From contig CAKRGX010000031.1 in NCBI GenBank assembly GCA_934338065.1, forward strand, positions 1 through 11,875: DNA of 11,875 bases. Direction: 5' to 3'. The position numbers and the translations under genes were made by a program. Below the pieces are notes generated by a model. That model saw only the letters and a program-made list of their open reading frames with translations, was not told the DNA's origin and made no database searches. How positions within the stretch are numbered: the stretch's first letter is position 1; each line of letters begins with the position of its first letter. Source of the DNA: an uncultured Eubacterium sp. GTDB taxonomy: Bacteria > Bacillota > Clostridia > Lachnospirales > Lachnospiraceae. Below are positions 1-6,299 of this stretch, in pieces.

Positions 1-122
1 CCGGAATAGATACTCTGGCTTCCATTGTGGATGCCAAAACGGATAACAGTCCCTATGTACCGGATACCTTGTATCTGTTTTGTGGACGTAAGTCCGACAG
101 AATCAAACGATGGATGAGTTAG
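1..122 (+). pseudogene. tnpB: IS66-family TnpB (Orf2) C-terminal fragment
   Basis: Reading from base 3, the frame gives GIDTLASIV, then LYLFCGRKSDRIK, and stops at TAG 120-122. This matches the middle of IS66 Orf2/TnpB, a small accessory protein of IS66 transposition whose family pattern is KGIDGLASIV followed by LFLFCGRRTDRIK. An intact TnpB continues after DRIK with a conserved W-E-G-D-G-F stretch of about 40 residues. Here it ends after four unrelated residues (RWMS), so the right end is truncated. The left end is cut by the window. It lies directly against, and in the same frame as, the DndB-like fragment that follows. This looks like an IS66 remnant left by deletion or one-ended rearrangement, and it is not functional. 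The family call is from motif memory only. Confidence 0.7.
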
Positions 123-131
123 GATGGACCG

Positions 132-746
132 TTGATAGCTATTGACGGTAAGGAGCTTGTTAACTGGAAATCCAATACGATTGCTCAAAGAAGCAAACAG
201 CTAACTACGGTAAGTGCATTATATACGATTACCCAGACCATATTGTCGTTTTATGATATAGATGAGAAATCGGCGGTGTCAGATGAAATAATAGATAAAA
301 GCTTCGATATAATGAAGCAATATTGGACTCTGTGTCTTGAGAAAATAGATGTATTTAAGACATATAAGAAATGTGTATGCGAGGATAGACCAGTTGATAA
401 GATCCGTAAAGAGAGTTTGCTTATGAAACCGGTAACGCACATGGCATTGGCAAATGCAATGCTCATAGTTCTTAAGCATGATGTAGATTATACTTCAATT
501 ATTGATAAGATTAATGAGATTGACTGGAGTTTTGAGAATCCTTTGTGGTTTAACATACTTGTCACGAATACCAAGAACAAAAAGATGATCACAAAGACTA
601 ATTCGCTGAAGCAGGCGGGTAAGCTGATTGCTTATATGTTGATAGGTGATAAGTTTGATGATGAAGAAGTTGATGAAGTGCAGGAGATACTTAATGAGGC
701 AGCGGGTGAAAATCAAGATGCAGAGTTACCTAAGATAATAGGTTGA
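132..746 (+). pseudogene. DndB-like (DGQHR-domain) protein, C-terminal remnant
   Basis: The 204 residues resemble the C-terminal half of DndB-like proteins, which act with or regulate the DNA phosphorothioation (Dnd) machinery. Recognisable pieces are a segment near residues 10-35 (VNWKSNT, then QRSKQLTTVSALYTIT) and a segment near 125-170 (IDWSFENPLW, then KTNSLKQAG). Family members are usually about 350-400 residues with an N-terminal DGQHR motif. That motif and the first half are missing. The similarity seems to begin at base 123, right after the stop of the IS66 fragment, and the only starts are weak (TTG 132) with no clear Shine-Dalgarno. The C-terminus is acidic. The stop is followed within 40 bp by the zinc-ribbon gene, so they were probably one operon. 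The DndB assignment is moderate; an alternative is another DGQHR subfamily. Confidence 0.55.
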
Positions 747-782
747 TTTTATAATCTTAGTAAGACAAAGGAGGTGAGTGAT

Positions 783-1004
783 TTGGATAAACCTATTCTA
801 AGTGATAATATGAAAGTTGTTACATGTCCAAAATGTGGAAAAATACTTCAAAAGAGTATAACAACTGTGTCAGAGTTTGTATGTCCATGTAAGTATAAGT
901 TTGACGCTGTTGTGCAAGGCGATTTTGTAATGTACTATAATCCAAGCGATGGCAAATCCAAAGAACTCGCCACATTTTTCTTTGAAAGATTTTCAGCATT
1001 ATAG
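783..1004 (+). CDS. Small zinc-ribbon protein, unknown function
   Basis: This 73-residue protein carries CPKCGKIL near residues 15-22 and a CPCKYKFD stretch near 35-42. The two cysteine pairs make a plausible single zinc ribbon; the rest has no membrane segment or signal peptide. The AAGGAGG at 768-774 overlaps the upstream in-frame GTG (774) and sits about 8 nt before TTG 783, so TTG 783 is the better start. It lies between the DndB-like remnant and the HARE-Mrr gene with gaps of 36 and 17 bp, which suggests one transcription unit and a role with that defence cassette. This is inference from position only. I do not recognise the family. Small zinc ribbons of this kind may bind nucleic acid or a partner protein. 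Confidence 0.6.
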   Translation: MDKPILSDNMKVVTCPKCGKILQKSITTVSEFVCPCKYKFDAVVQGDFVMYYNPSDGKSKELATFFFERFSAL

Positions 1005-1021
1005 AGGAGAGTGATACGAAT

Positions 1022-1558
1022 ATGACTATAATTGAGGCGGTAAAGATTGTGTTATCTGAGAATAATGCAATGAGTAGCAAAGAGATTTATGAAGAAATAA
1101 GCAAACGACAGTTGTATGAATTTGCAGCTAAAAATCCTCAGATGATTGTTAATGGCATGATTCGAAGGCATTGTTTGCAACTTAATTTTCCTACTTCAAG
1201 TCCGGTGAAATATTTTAGTATTGCATACAAAGAAGGGAAGAGTTTGAAATACTCTTTGTTAGATGAATCAAAAAAAGTAGAGGAGGATAACAATATACCT
1301 GATTCTGCGTTACATAACGAAAAGGAAATGTTGCCGGAAGAGAAAATCCTTAAAGCTTATAATGATCATTTAGAACAATTGTATGCTACCGTGCTAGAAT
1401 CAGTTATGGATAAGCATCCGAGTTTTTTTGAACAATTGATTGTTGATTTGTTATTAAAAATGGGATATGGATACGACTCAAAGTCCGGGATTACTGTAGG
1501 CGGTCCGCATGATAGTGGTATTGACGGAATAATAAATGAAGATATGAGTTTATGTTAA
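1022..1558 (+). pseudogene. HARE-HTH/Mrr-type restriction endonuclease, C-terminally truncated
   Basis: Residues 1-70 look like a HARE-HTH winged-helix domain (MTIIEAVKIVL, MSSKEIYEEI, NGMIRRHC). After an acidic linker, residues 125-173 give the start of an Mrr-like PD-(D/E)XK core: FFEQLIVDLLLKMGYG, then GGPHDSGIDGIINED. Mrr enzymes cut modified DNA as type IV restriction nucleases. The first catalytic aspartate (in GIDGII) is present, but the following beta-strand with the (E/Q)xK motif is absent. After INED the reading changes to MSLC and stops at TAA 1556-1558. A GAGGAG at 1004-1009 precedes ATG 1022, so the N-terminus is intact and may still be translated. The truncation coincides with the start of similarity to an HNH endonuclease in another frame. 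Nuclease activity is very unlikely; DNA binding by the HTH could persist. Confidence 0.75.
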
Positions 1559-1977
1559 AGTACAAAGCAGAGTTGGAAAAACTTAACTATTGTGCATGGG
1601 CGAAATTTATGGAGAAAATTAATGACGACGATGTATTGGTGAGAGTGTTGGACAAGCTTGAATTATCAACGCCTAAAAGAGATGATTTGTCAATTTACAG
1701 AGAGGTGTTGTATCGAGAATTTGAGGAATGTAATTGTTTCTATTGTGGTAAGAAATTAAACTTTGACGGAAGAGGTACACATGTTGACCATTTTTTTATT
1801 CCTTGGTCATTCATAAAAGATGACAAGTTGTGGAATTTTGTGCTATCTTGCCCGGCGTGTAACGAGAAGAAGAATAACAAGATACCTTCGGAGGAGTACC
1901 TAAAGACGGTTATAGATAGAAACGAGGGAGAAATATGCGGAAAATATTGGGATGATATGGGAGAGGTAGAGCAGTAA
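1552..1977 (+). pseudogene. HNH endonuclease, C-terminal part fused behind truncated mrr
   Basis: The 141 residues contain an HNH nuclease domain: CFYCGKKL near residue 63, HVDHFFIPWSF near 77-87, and LSCPACNEKKNNKIP near 98-112. The four cysteines form the structural zinc site and the His-Asp-His part is the beta-beta-alpha-metal catalytic core. Homologous single-domain HNH proteins of defence loci are longer at the N-terminus. Here the similarity seems to begin upstream of ATG 1552 (YEFMLKYKAELEKLNY can be read from about 1543 in this frame) and then runs into the mrr sequence, so the N-terminal half is gone. No Shine-Dalgarno serves ATG 1552; it overlaps the end of mrr by 7 bp and could only be made by translational coupling. 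The core reads HFFIPWS where the family usually has HFIPWS, one extra Phe from a T-run. Confidence 0.65.
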
Positions 1978-1987
1978 AAAACGAAAA

Positions 1988-2079
1988 ATACTAAAATAAA
2001 ACTGCCGAATTTACTAAAATAAAAGTGCCGAATTTGCTTAAATGAGAATGCCAAATTTACTCAAATGGACTTGCATAAT
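1988..2079. repeat. Four tandem degenerate 23-bp repeats (iteron-like) before the DUF4143 ATPase
   Basis: Four contiguous 23-bp units lie at 1988-2010, 2011-2033, 2034-2056 and 2057-2079. The shared pattern is about TTACTAAAATAAAA followed by TGCCGAAT. Units 1 and 2 differ at only two positions; units 3 and 4 are more diverged. A fifth, poorer copy seems to continue through 2080-2100. The array ends inside the promoter of the ATPase gene, covering its -35 and possibly its -10. A period close to two helical turns is what one expects for stacked operator or iteron sites. No binding protein can be named from the sequence. Confidence 0.8.
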
Positions 2080-2100
2080 TACAAAATAAAATGGTATACT
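2071..2100 (+). promoter_or_regulatory. Candidate sigma-A promoter of the DUF4143 ATPase
   Basis: TTGCAT (2071-2076) and TATACT (2095-2100) are separated by 18 bp, 25 bp ahead of the chosen ATG at 2125, with AAAGGAG at 2108-2114 between them. The -35 lies within the fourth 23-bp repeat, so a protein bound to the repeats would control this promoter. The position of the promoter also argues against a translation start at 2065. Confidence 0.6.
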
Positions 2101-2124
2101 TATGGGGAAAGGAGTGTGTTGAAA

Positions 2125-3432
2125 ATGGAATATATAAGAAGAGTGTTAGATGATGTGATTGATAGAAAGATTGAGGCATTTAACGCTATAAGCATAACGG
2201 GACCTAAGGGGTGTGGAAAAACACGAACTGCAAAAGAACGGTGTAAAACGGTCATTGAATTTCAGGATGAGGATAAGCGAGATGGATATATTGCTGTAGC
2301 TGAGACTGCTCCCAGGTTGTTTTTGAAAAATCCGGGTCCTATTTTATTTGATGAGTGGCAGGATGCTCCGAAAATATGGGGAACAATCAGGAAAGCATGT
2401 GATGATAATCCAGAAAGTGTGGGGGAGTACTATTTAACGGGATCAACAAGTAAAAAGATTAGCACGCCACATACTGGAACGGGGAGAATAACAGAGGTAA
2501 CAATGTATCCGATGACTTTGTTTGAGACAGGTGAATCAAATGGAACGGTATCGTTGTCGCAGATTCTTGAGGATGAGAAGTATGATATAGACGGTATAAT
2601 ATCAGGATGTGACTTGGAGGCGCTGTTCTTTGCTGCGTGCCGGGGCGGATGGCCAAGGTGCATGGCATTAAAAAATGATAGGGCAAAATTGGAGATTGCG
2701 AAGGATTATTATAAACAAGTTTACAGCAAAGATATCTCAGCAATTGATGGCATACAAAGAAATCCTGAGTGGACAAGAACTTTACTTTGGTCTTATGCAC
2801 GCAATATGGCGACGACAGCGAAAAAGAAAAATATATTTGCAGATGTGAAGGCAACACAAACTGTTACAGATAACACACTTTTTTCATATGTAAATGCGTT
2901 AGAAGAATTATTTGTGATTCGTGATATTGATGCTTGGACACCACATCTAAGATCAAAAGCAGCAATTCGTTCAGCAAAAAAACATATATTTGTAGATCCT
3001 TCTATTGGGCTTGCAGCACTTGGAATAGGCCCGGATTATTTCATTAATGATTTGGATTTATTTGGTCATGTTTTTGAAAACATGGTTTTAAGAGACTTAC
3101 TTGTTTATGCAGAGAAACATAACGCAAGAATAATGCATTACACAGATGATATGGGGGTGGAAGCGGATGCTGTGTATCAGATGGAAGATGGACGCTATGC
3201 GCTGATAGAAATAAAAACAGGAGTAAATAAAATACCTGAAGCGGAGAAGTCGTTGTTGAAATTTCAAGAAGTGATAGAAAGATATAATGATAAGGCATTG
3301 AAAAATGGTGTTCATCCACGGGATATATATAGGAAACCGTCGGCATTGATTGTGATATGCGCCAATGCGAATATGGCATATACAACGGATGCAGGGGTGA
3401 AGATAGTACCAATTGGATGCTTGAGAGATTAA
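2125..3432 (+). CDS. AAA ATPase with DUF4143 / PD-(D/E)XK-like C-terminal domain
   Basis: The product has 435 residues from ATG 2125. This start was chosen because AAAGGAG lies 10 nt upstream and the promoter lies inside any longer reading. It has Walker A GPKGCGKT (26-33), Walker B GPILFDE (71-77) and a sensor-like LTGSTS (104-109), the layout of AAA_14 ATPases. The C-terminal DUF4143 part carries FGHVFENMVLRDL and then EADAVYQ with IEIKTG (361-366), which reads as a restriction-endonuclease-fold D/E-xK site. Such ATPases are common and often multicopy in host-associated bacteria; their role is unsettled, with defence, toxin-antitoxin-like or mobile functions proposed by analogy. The gene stands alone behind the iteron-like repeats, next to defence-gene debris. 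No frameshift or missing motif was seen, so it is probably functional. Confidence 0.85.
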   Translation: MEYIRRVLDDVIDRKIEAFNAISITGPKGCGKTRTAKERCKTVIEFQDEDKRDGYIAVAETAPRLFLKNPGPILFDEWQDAPKIWGTIRKACDDNPESVGEYYLTGSTSKKISTPHTGTGRITEVTMYPMTLFETGESNGTVSLSQILEDEKYDIDGIISGCDLEALFFAACRGGWPRCMALKNDRAKLEIAKDYYKQVYSKDISAIDGIQRNPEWTRTLLWSYARNMATTAKKKNIFADVKATQTVTDNTLFSYVNALEELFVIRDIDAWTPHLRSKAAIRSAKKHIFVDPSIGLAALGIGPDYFINDLDLFGHVFENMVLRDLLVYAEKHNARIMHYTDDMGVEADAVYQMEDGRYALIEIKTGVNKIPEAEKSLLKFQEVIERYNDKALKNGVHPRDIYRKPSALIVICANANMAYTTDAGVKIVPIGCLRD

Positions 3433-3444
3433 GCAAGGTAACCA

Positions 3445-3473
3445 TTGAAATTACAACAATATCGTGATATGAT
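3445..3473 (+). promoter_or_regulatory. Candidate promoter of the Rrf2-type regulator gene
   Basis: TTGAAA (3445-3450), a 17-bp spacer and TATGAT (3468-3473) preceded by TG at 3465-3466 make a good sigma-A promoter with an extended -10. An AGAGG at 3484-3488 follows, about 7 nt ahead of GTG 3496. Confidence 0.5.
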
Positions 3474-3519
3474 TCTATTGAAAAGAGGTGTAAAAGTGTA
3501 GATTTCAAGTAGATTCACA

Positions 3520-3927
3520 ATGGCAATTCATATGTTTGCCTGTATAGACACATTTTCAGATCAGAAAATGACAAGTGATTTTATGGCAGCAAGTATCGGA
3601 ACCAATCCTGTTATCATAAGAAAGCTTTTGCAACAGTTAAAAGCAGCAAGTCTTATTGATGTCTTGCGGGGAACAGGAGGTGTTAGGATAACCAGACCAC
3701 TTAGTGAAATCACATTTCTTGATATATATAAGGCGGTAGAATGTGCGCCGGATGAGCAATTGTTTCACTTTCATGAAAATCCTAATCCAAACTGTCCGGT
3801 TGGACGAAATATTCATAATGTGCTGGATAACAGATTAGTTCAGATTCAAAAGGCTATGGAAGACAAACTGGCTGAAATGACACTTGCTGATGTTAAAAAG
3901 GATGTTACTATGTGTATCGGAAAATAA
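3520..3927 (+). CDS. Rrf2-family (YwnA-like) transcriptional regulator, codon-2 stop or shortened start
   Basis: This is a winged-helix regulator of the Rrf2 family. Residues 1-55 give MAIHMFACIDTF, then IGTNPVIIRKLLQQLKAA and LRGTGGVRITRP, the helix-turn-helix and wing. The tail has FHENPNPNCPVGRNI, typical of YwnA-like members. The three-cysteine Fe-S cluster motif of IscR/NsrR is absent. Family members normally begin with M-x-ISSRFTMAIH. Here the in-frame DNA reads GTG (3496), TAG (3499), then codes for ISSRFT before ATG 3520. The natural Shine-Dalgarno and GTG are therefore followed at once by a stop, and the downstream ATG lacks its own site. Either the gene is silenced by this nonsense codon, or it restarts at ATT 3502 or ATG 3520 and loses up to eight N-terminal residues. 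Its likely target is unknown; the neighbouring oxidative-stress genes are a candidate. Confidence 0.75.
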   Translation: MAIHMFACIDTFSDQKMTSDFMAASIGTNPVIIRKLLQQLKAASLIDVLRGTGGVRITRPLSEITFLDIYKAVECAPDEQLFHFHENPNPNCPVGRNIHNVLDNRLVQIQKAMEDKLAEMTLADVKKDVTMCIGK

Positions 3928-4060
3928 ATGTTTACAGGAACTCCAGACTAATGATCCGGGGCTGGGGAAAGATTGATAACTTCATTTGTATAGTAGCATA
4001 AATCGATATTGAATGGACAGGCGGTAAGCAGAGTACAATTAAACTACCGACTATGCGGCA

Positions 4061-4089
4061 TTGACATATAGGATCATACAATTTATAAT
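4061..4089 (+). promoter_or_regulatory. Consensus sigma-A promoter of rubrerythrin
   Basis: TTGACA (4061-4066) and TATAAT (4084-4089) are exact consensus hexamers with the ideal 17-bp spacer, giving a strong promoter and a 5' leader of roughly 85 nt before ATG 4182. The stretch 3928-4060 upstream shows no gene or repeat that I can recognise. Confidence 0.75.
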
Positions 4090-4097
4090 CTTTATAT
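4083..4097. promoter_or_regulatory. PerR-box-like operator over the rubrerythrin -10
   Basis: TTATAAT-C-TTTATAT matches the Per box consensus (TTATAAT-N-ATTATAA) at 12 of the 14 defined positions, and the wider 4081-4101 stretch is an imperfect palindrome. It overlaps the -10 and the probable transcription start, where a repressor would block the promoter. Rubrerythrin is a classic PerR target in clostridia; the assignment here is inference. Confidence 0.5.
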
Positions 4098-4181
4098 AAA
4101 TATGAAAAAACGGATACAGGTTCTTCATGCAAGCAAACGGCATCAGATAAAAAAACAGTATGGAAAACGGAGGAAAAAGAA

Positions 4182-4724
4182 ATGGCAGCAAACAAGTATA
4201 AGGGAACACAGACAGAGAAAAATTTACAGGAGGCATTTGCAGGGGAATCACAGGCAAGAAATAAATATACCTATTTTGCTTCTGTAGCGAAGAAGGAAGG
4301 GTATGAACAGATGTCCTCATTATTCTTAAAAACGGCTGATAATGAAAAAGAACATGCCAAGATGTGGTTTAAGGAATTAGCCGGAATCGGTAATACGAAA
4401 GAGAACCTGGCGTCAGCCGCACAAGGTGAGAATTATGAGTGGACAGATATGTATGAAGGCTTTGCAAAGACGGCTGAGGAGGAAGGTTTCCCTGAACTTG
4501 CAGCAAAATTCAGGGCGGTAGGAGAGATTGAGAAGCATCATGAAGAGAGATATCGTGCACTTCTTAAAAATATTGAAACGGCACAGGTGTTTGAGAAGAG
4601 TGAAGTTAAAGTATGGGAATGTCGTAATTGTGGGCATATTGTAGTGGGAACAAAGGCTCCGGAGACATGTCCGGTATGTAATCATCCGCAGAGTTATTTC
4701 GAAGTACATGCAGAGAATTATTAA
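4182..4724 (+). CDS. rbr: Rubrerythrin (peroxide reductase)
   Basis: Rubrerythrin is a cytoplasmic peroxidase that reduces H2O2 with electrons passed through a rubredoxin-like centre. The 180-residue product has the full architecture. The four-helix diiron domain has E22, E55-x-x-H58, E83-x-x-E86 and E117-x-x-H120. The C-terminal rubredoxin domain has C147-x-x-C150 and C163-x-x-C166 ([15 protein letters not shown]). All ligands are present and the length is normal, so it should be active. ATG 4182 follows CGGAGGAAAAAG at good spacing. A perfect sigma-A promoter overlapped by a PerR-like box lies about 90 bp upstream. The bacteriohemerythrin gene begins 74 bp downstream with no terminator between, so the two may form an oxygen/peroxide stress operon. 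Confidence 0.95.
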   Translation: MAANKYKGTQTEKNLQEAFAGESQARNKYTYFASVAKKEGYEQMSSLFLKTADNEKEHAKMWFKELAGIGNTKENLASAAQGENYEWTDMYEGFAKTAEEEGFPELAAKFRAVGEIEKHHEERYRALLKNIETAQVFEKSEVKVWECRNCGHIVVGTKAPETCPVCNHPQSYFEVHAENY

Positions 4725-4798
4725 GGAAAAAACGGATACGGAACTATGTATATGATATATGTGGATGGAAATCGGATCAAGAGAAGGCGGGATGATTT

Positions 4799-5200
4799 AT
4801 GTATGAAATGAAACCGGAATACTATATCGGAATCGATATGATTGACGAGGAACACAAGCAGTTGTTCCAATATGCAGATCAAGCATATGAACTGCTCCAT
4901 GATGAATTCACACCGGATAAATATGATAGGATTGATACAATATTACAGAATCTTCGTGATTACACGGCAAAGCATTTTGCCGATGAGGAACACTATATGG
5001 AATCGATCAATTATAAGAAATTGTTTACTCAAAAGACGCAGCATCAGGAATTCATCAATAAACTGGATGAATTTATGGAACGTCATGAGGACGAAGTAGA
5101 GGATCAGGATAAACAGATTATGAGTATTCTGGAATATCTTACCGAATGGTTAGTGAACCATATCCTACGCGTGGACGGTCAGATTGTAAAAGACGACTAA
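4799..5200 (+). CDS. Bacteriohemerythrin-like diiron protein
   Basis: This is a 133-residue single-domain hemerythrin, a four-helix bundle that binds O2 at a diiron site and is used for oxygen sensing, storage or scavenging. The N-terminus YYIGIDMIDEEHKQLF gives H19, HFADE gives H59 and E63, and HILRVD gives H121 and D126. The third helix reads LFTQKTQHQEF: H82 is present, but the position four residues earlier, normally the other His of an HxxxH pair, is Gln78. One iron ligand is therefore apparently replaced, which could alter or weaken one iron site. AAGGCGG at 4784-4790 sits 8 nt before ATG 4799. It follows rubrerythrin closely and is followed by a hairpin terminator at 5295-5323, consistent with co-transcription. 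Family call is firm; the ligand exchange rests on my alignment by eye. Confidence 0.9.
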   Translation: MYEMKPEYYIGIDMIDEEHKQLFQYADQAYELLHDEFTPDKYDRIDTILQNLRDYTAKHFADEEHYMESINYKKLFTQKTQHQEFINKLDEFMERHEDEVEDQDKQIMSILEYLTEWLVNHILRVDGQIVKDD

Positions 5201-5294
5201 TTAATTAAACGATATAGCAATGTCCCACGGATATGTTTGAGGTAAACATAGAGGAATATAAGCATAAAAAACCTTATTAAGTTGTCAGAAGGGT

Positions 5295-5323
5295 AAAAGA
5301 GACTTCCAAGGGGAGTCTCTTTT
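5295..5323 (+). terminator. Rho-independent terminator after the rbr-hemerythrin block
   Basis: AAAAGAGACT (5295-5304) pairs with AGTCTCTTTT (5314-5323), and the stem can extend through CC/GG to a small loop. The A-run and T-run on the two sides make it potentially bidirectional. It lies about 95 bp past the hemerythrin stop. A TATAAT at 5328-5333 directly after it may be the -10 of the next transcription unit. Confidence 0.75.
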
Positions 5324-5365
5324 GTAGTATAATAGAAGCATAGAGTATAGAAAGGAGCACAAAAA

Positions 5366-6248
5366 ATGAATATGTGGGCAGTTCTTATGATTGTGCTTTT
5401 GGTTTTGTCGTTTGCCGGAATTTTATATTTATCCAGTCGGATTGGCAGATTTGCCATAATAAAAAAATAGTAAAAGGAAAAAAAGGCTGGCATATGCTTG
5501 CCGGACTGGTGATCATGCTGGCAGTATCAGCAATCCTCTGGCTTGCATGGGGAGCCATGAAGTTGTATTTACAGTGTGCTACCTCGGTGTAGGATGGTAC
5601 TGCGCCCACCACGTATGGGAGGCTCCCTATGAGATTCAGACAGACAAAGAGGTGGGGACTCTTAAGGCCGCAGTGTTTGCAGATTCACACGTTGGAGCTA
5701 CCTTTGATGGAGAGAGCTTCGCAGAGCATATGAAGACGATCGAAGCACAAAAGCCGGACATTATCGTGATTGCAGGTGACTTCGTGGATGACGATACTTC
5801 GAAAGAAGATATGATCAGATCCTGCCGGGCGCTAGGCAGTATTCAGTGTACATATGGTGTATATTATGTGTTTGGAAACCATGATAAGGGGTATTATCCA
5901 CCGGAGTATCGTGGTTATAGTGGTGATGATCTCATAAAGGAACTCAAAAAGAATCACGTCCATGTCATGGAAGACGATGTGGAGCTAATAGATGACCGGT
6001 TTTATATTATCGGAAGAGCTGACAAATCAGAAGAGTACAGTTCAGGACGAAAGAGCATGGAAGAGTTGACAGAAGATATGAATATAGAAAATCTGATTGA
6101 CATTACACCGGAAGACAGAGTTTATGGCAGAGAAAAACGAGGTAATACAAACTTTATTGTAACTTCGGGTATTGCAGACTGGGCTATCAAATTCAAGACC
6201 GGCTGCATATCAGAGTATCTGATGATTGATATTCATGGAAAAAAGTGA
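5366..6248 (+). pseudogene. Membrane-anchored metallophosphoesterase (YkuE-like), multiply disrupted
   Basis: A good site (AAAGGAG 5352-5358) and ATG 5366 open a frame with a first membrane helix (MIVLLVLSFAGILYLSS), which stops at 5468-5470 after an A-run at 5461-5467. Homologous sequence resumes one frame back (IVKGKKGWHML, then a second helix through LAWGAM). It shifts again near 5557-5560 into the frame that runs to 6248. That frame has calcineurin-like motifs ADSHVG, AGDFVDDD and FGNHDKG, which bind the two metals. Between LIDI and TPEDRVYG (near 6104) the family's usual H-x-P and GHTHGGQ block of roughly 60 residues is missing in frame; the C-terminal NTNFIVTSGIADW segment remains. Each shift is explained by one lost base. 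Two frameshifts and a lost metal motif make this a clear pseudogene, although the frameshifts alone could be sequencing errors. Confidence 0.8.
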
Positions 6249-6299
6249 AACATCATACGATGACAAATAGGCTTGTAATATGGAAGGACTGGAATTAAA

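Noticed and set aside
2430..2857. Minus-strand open frames inside the DUF4143 ATPase
   Set aside because: Antisense shadows with no ribosome binding site and low-complexity composition; the plus strand has clear Walker motifs.
4102..4287. Plus-strand open frame of 61 codons starting in the rubrerythrin leader
   Set aside because: It overlaps rubrerythrin in another frame, has no ribosome binding site and is a run of basic residues produced by A-rich leader DNA.
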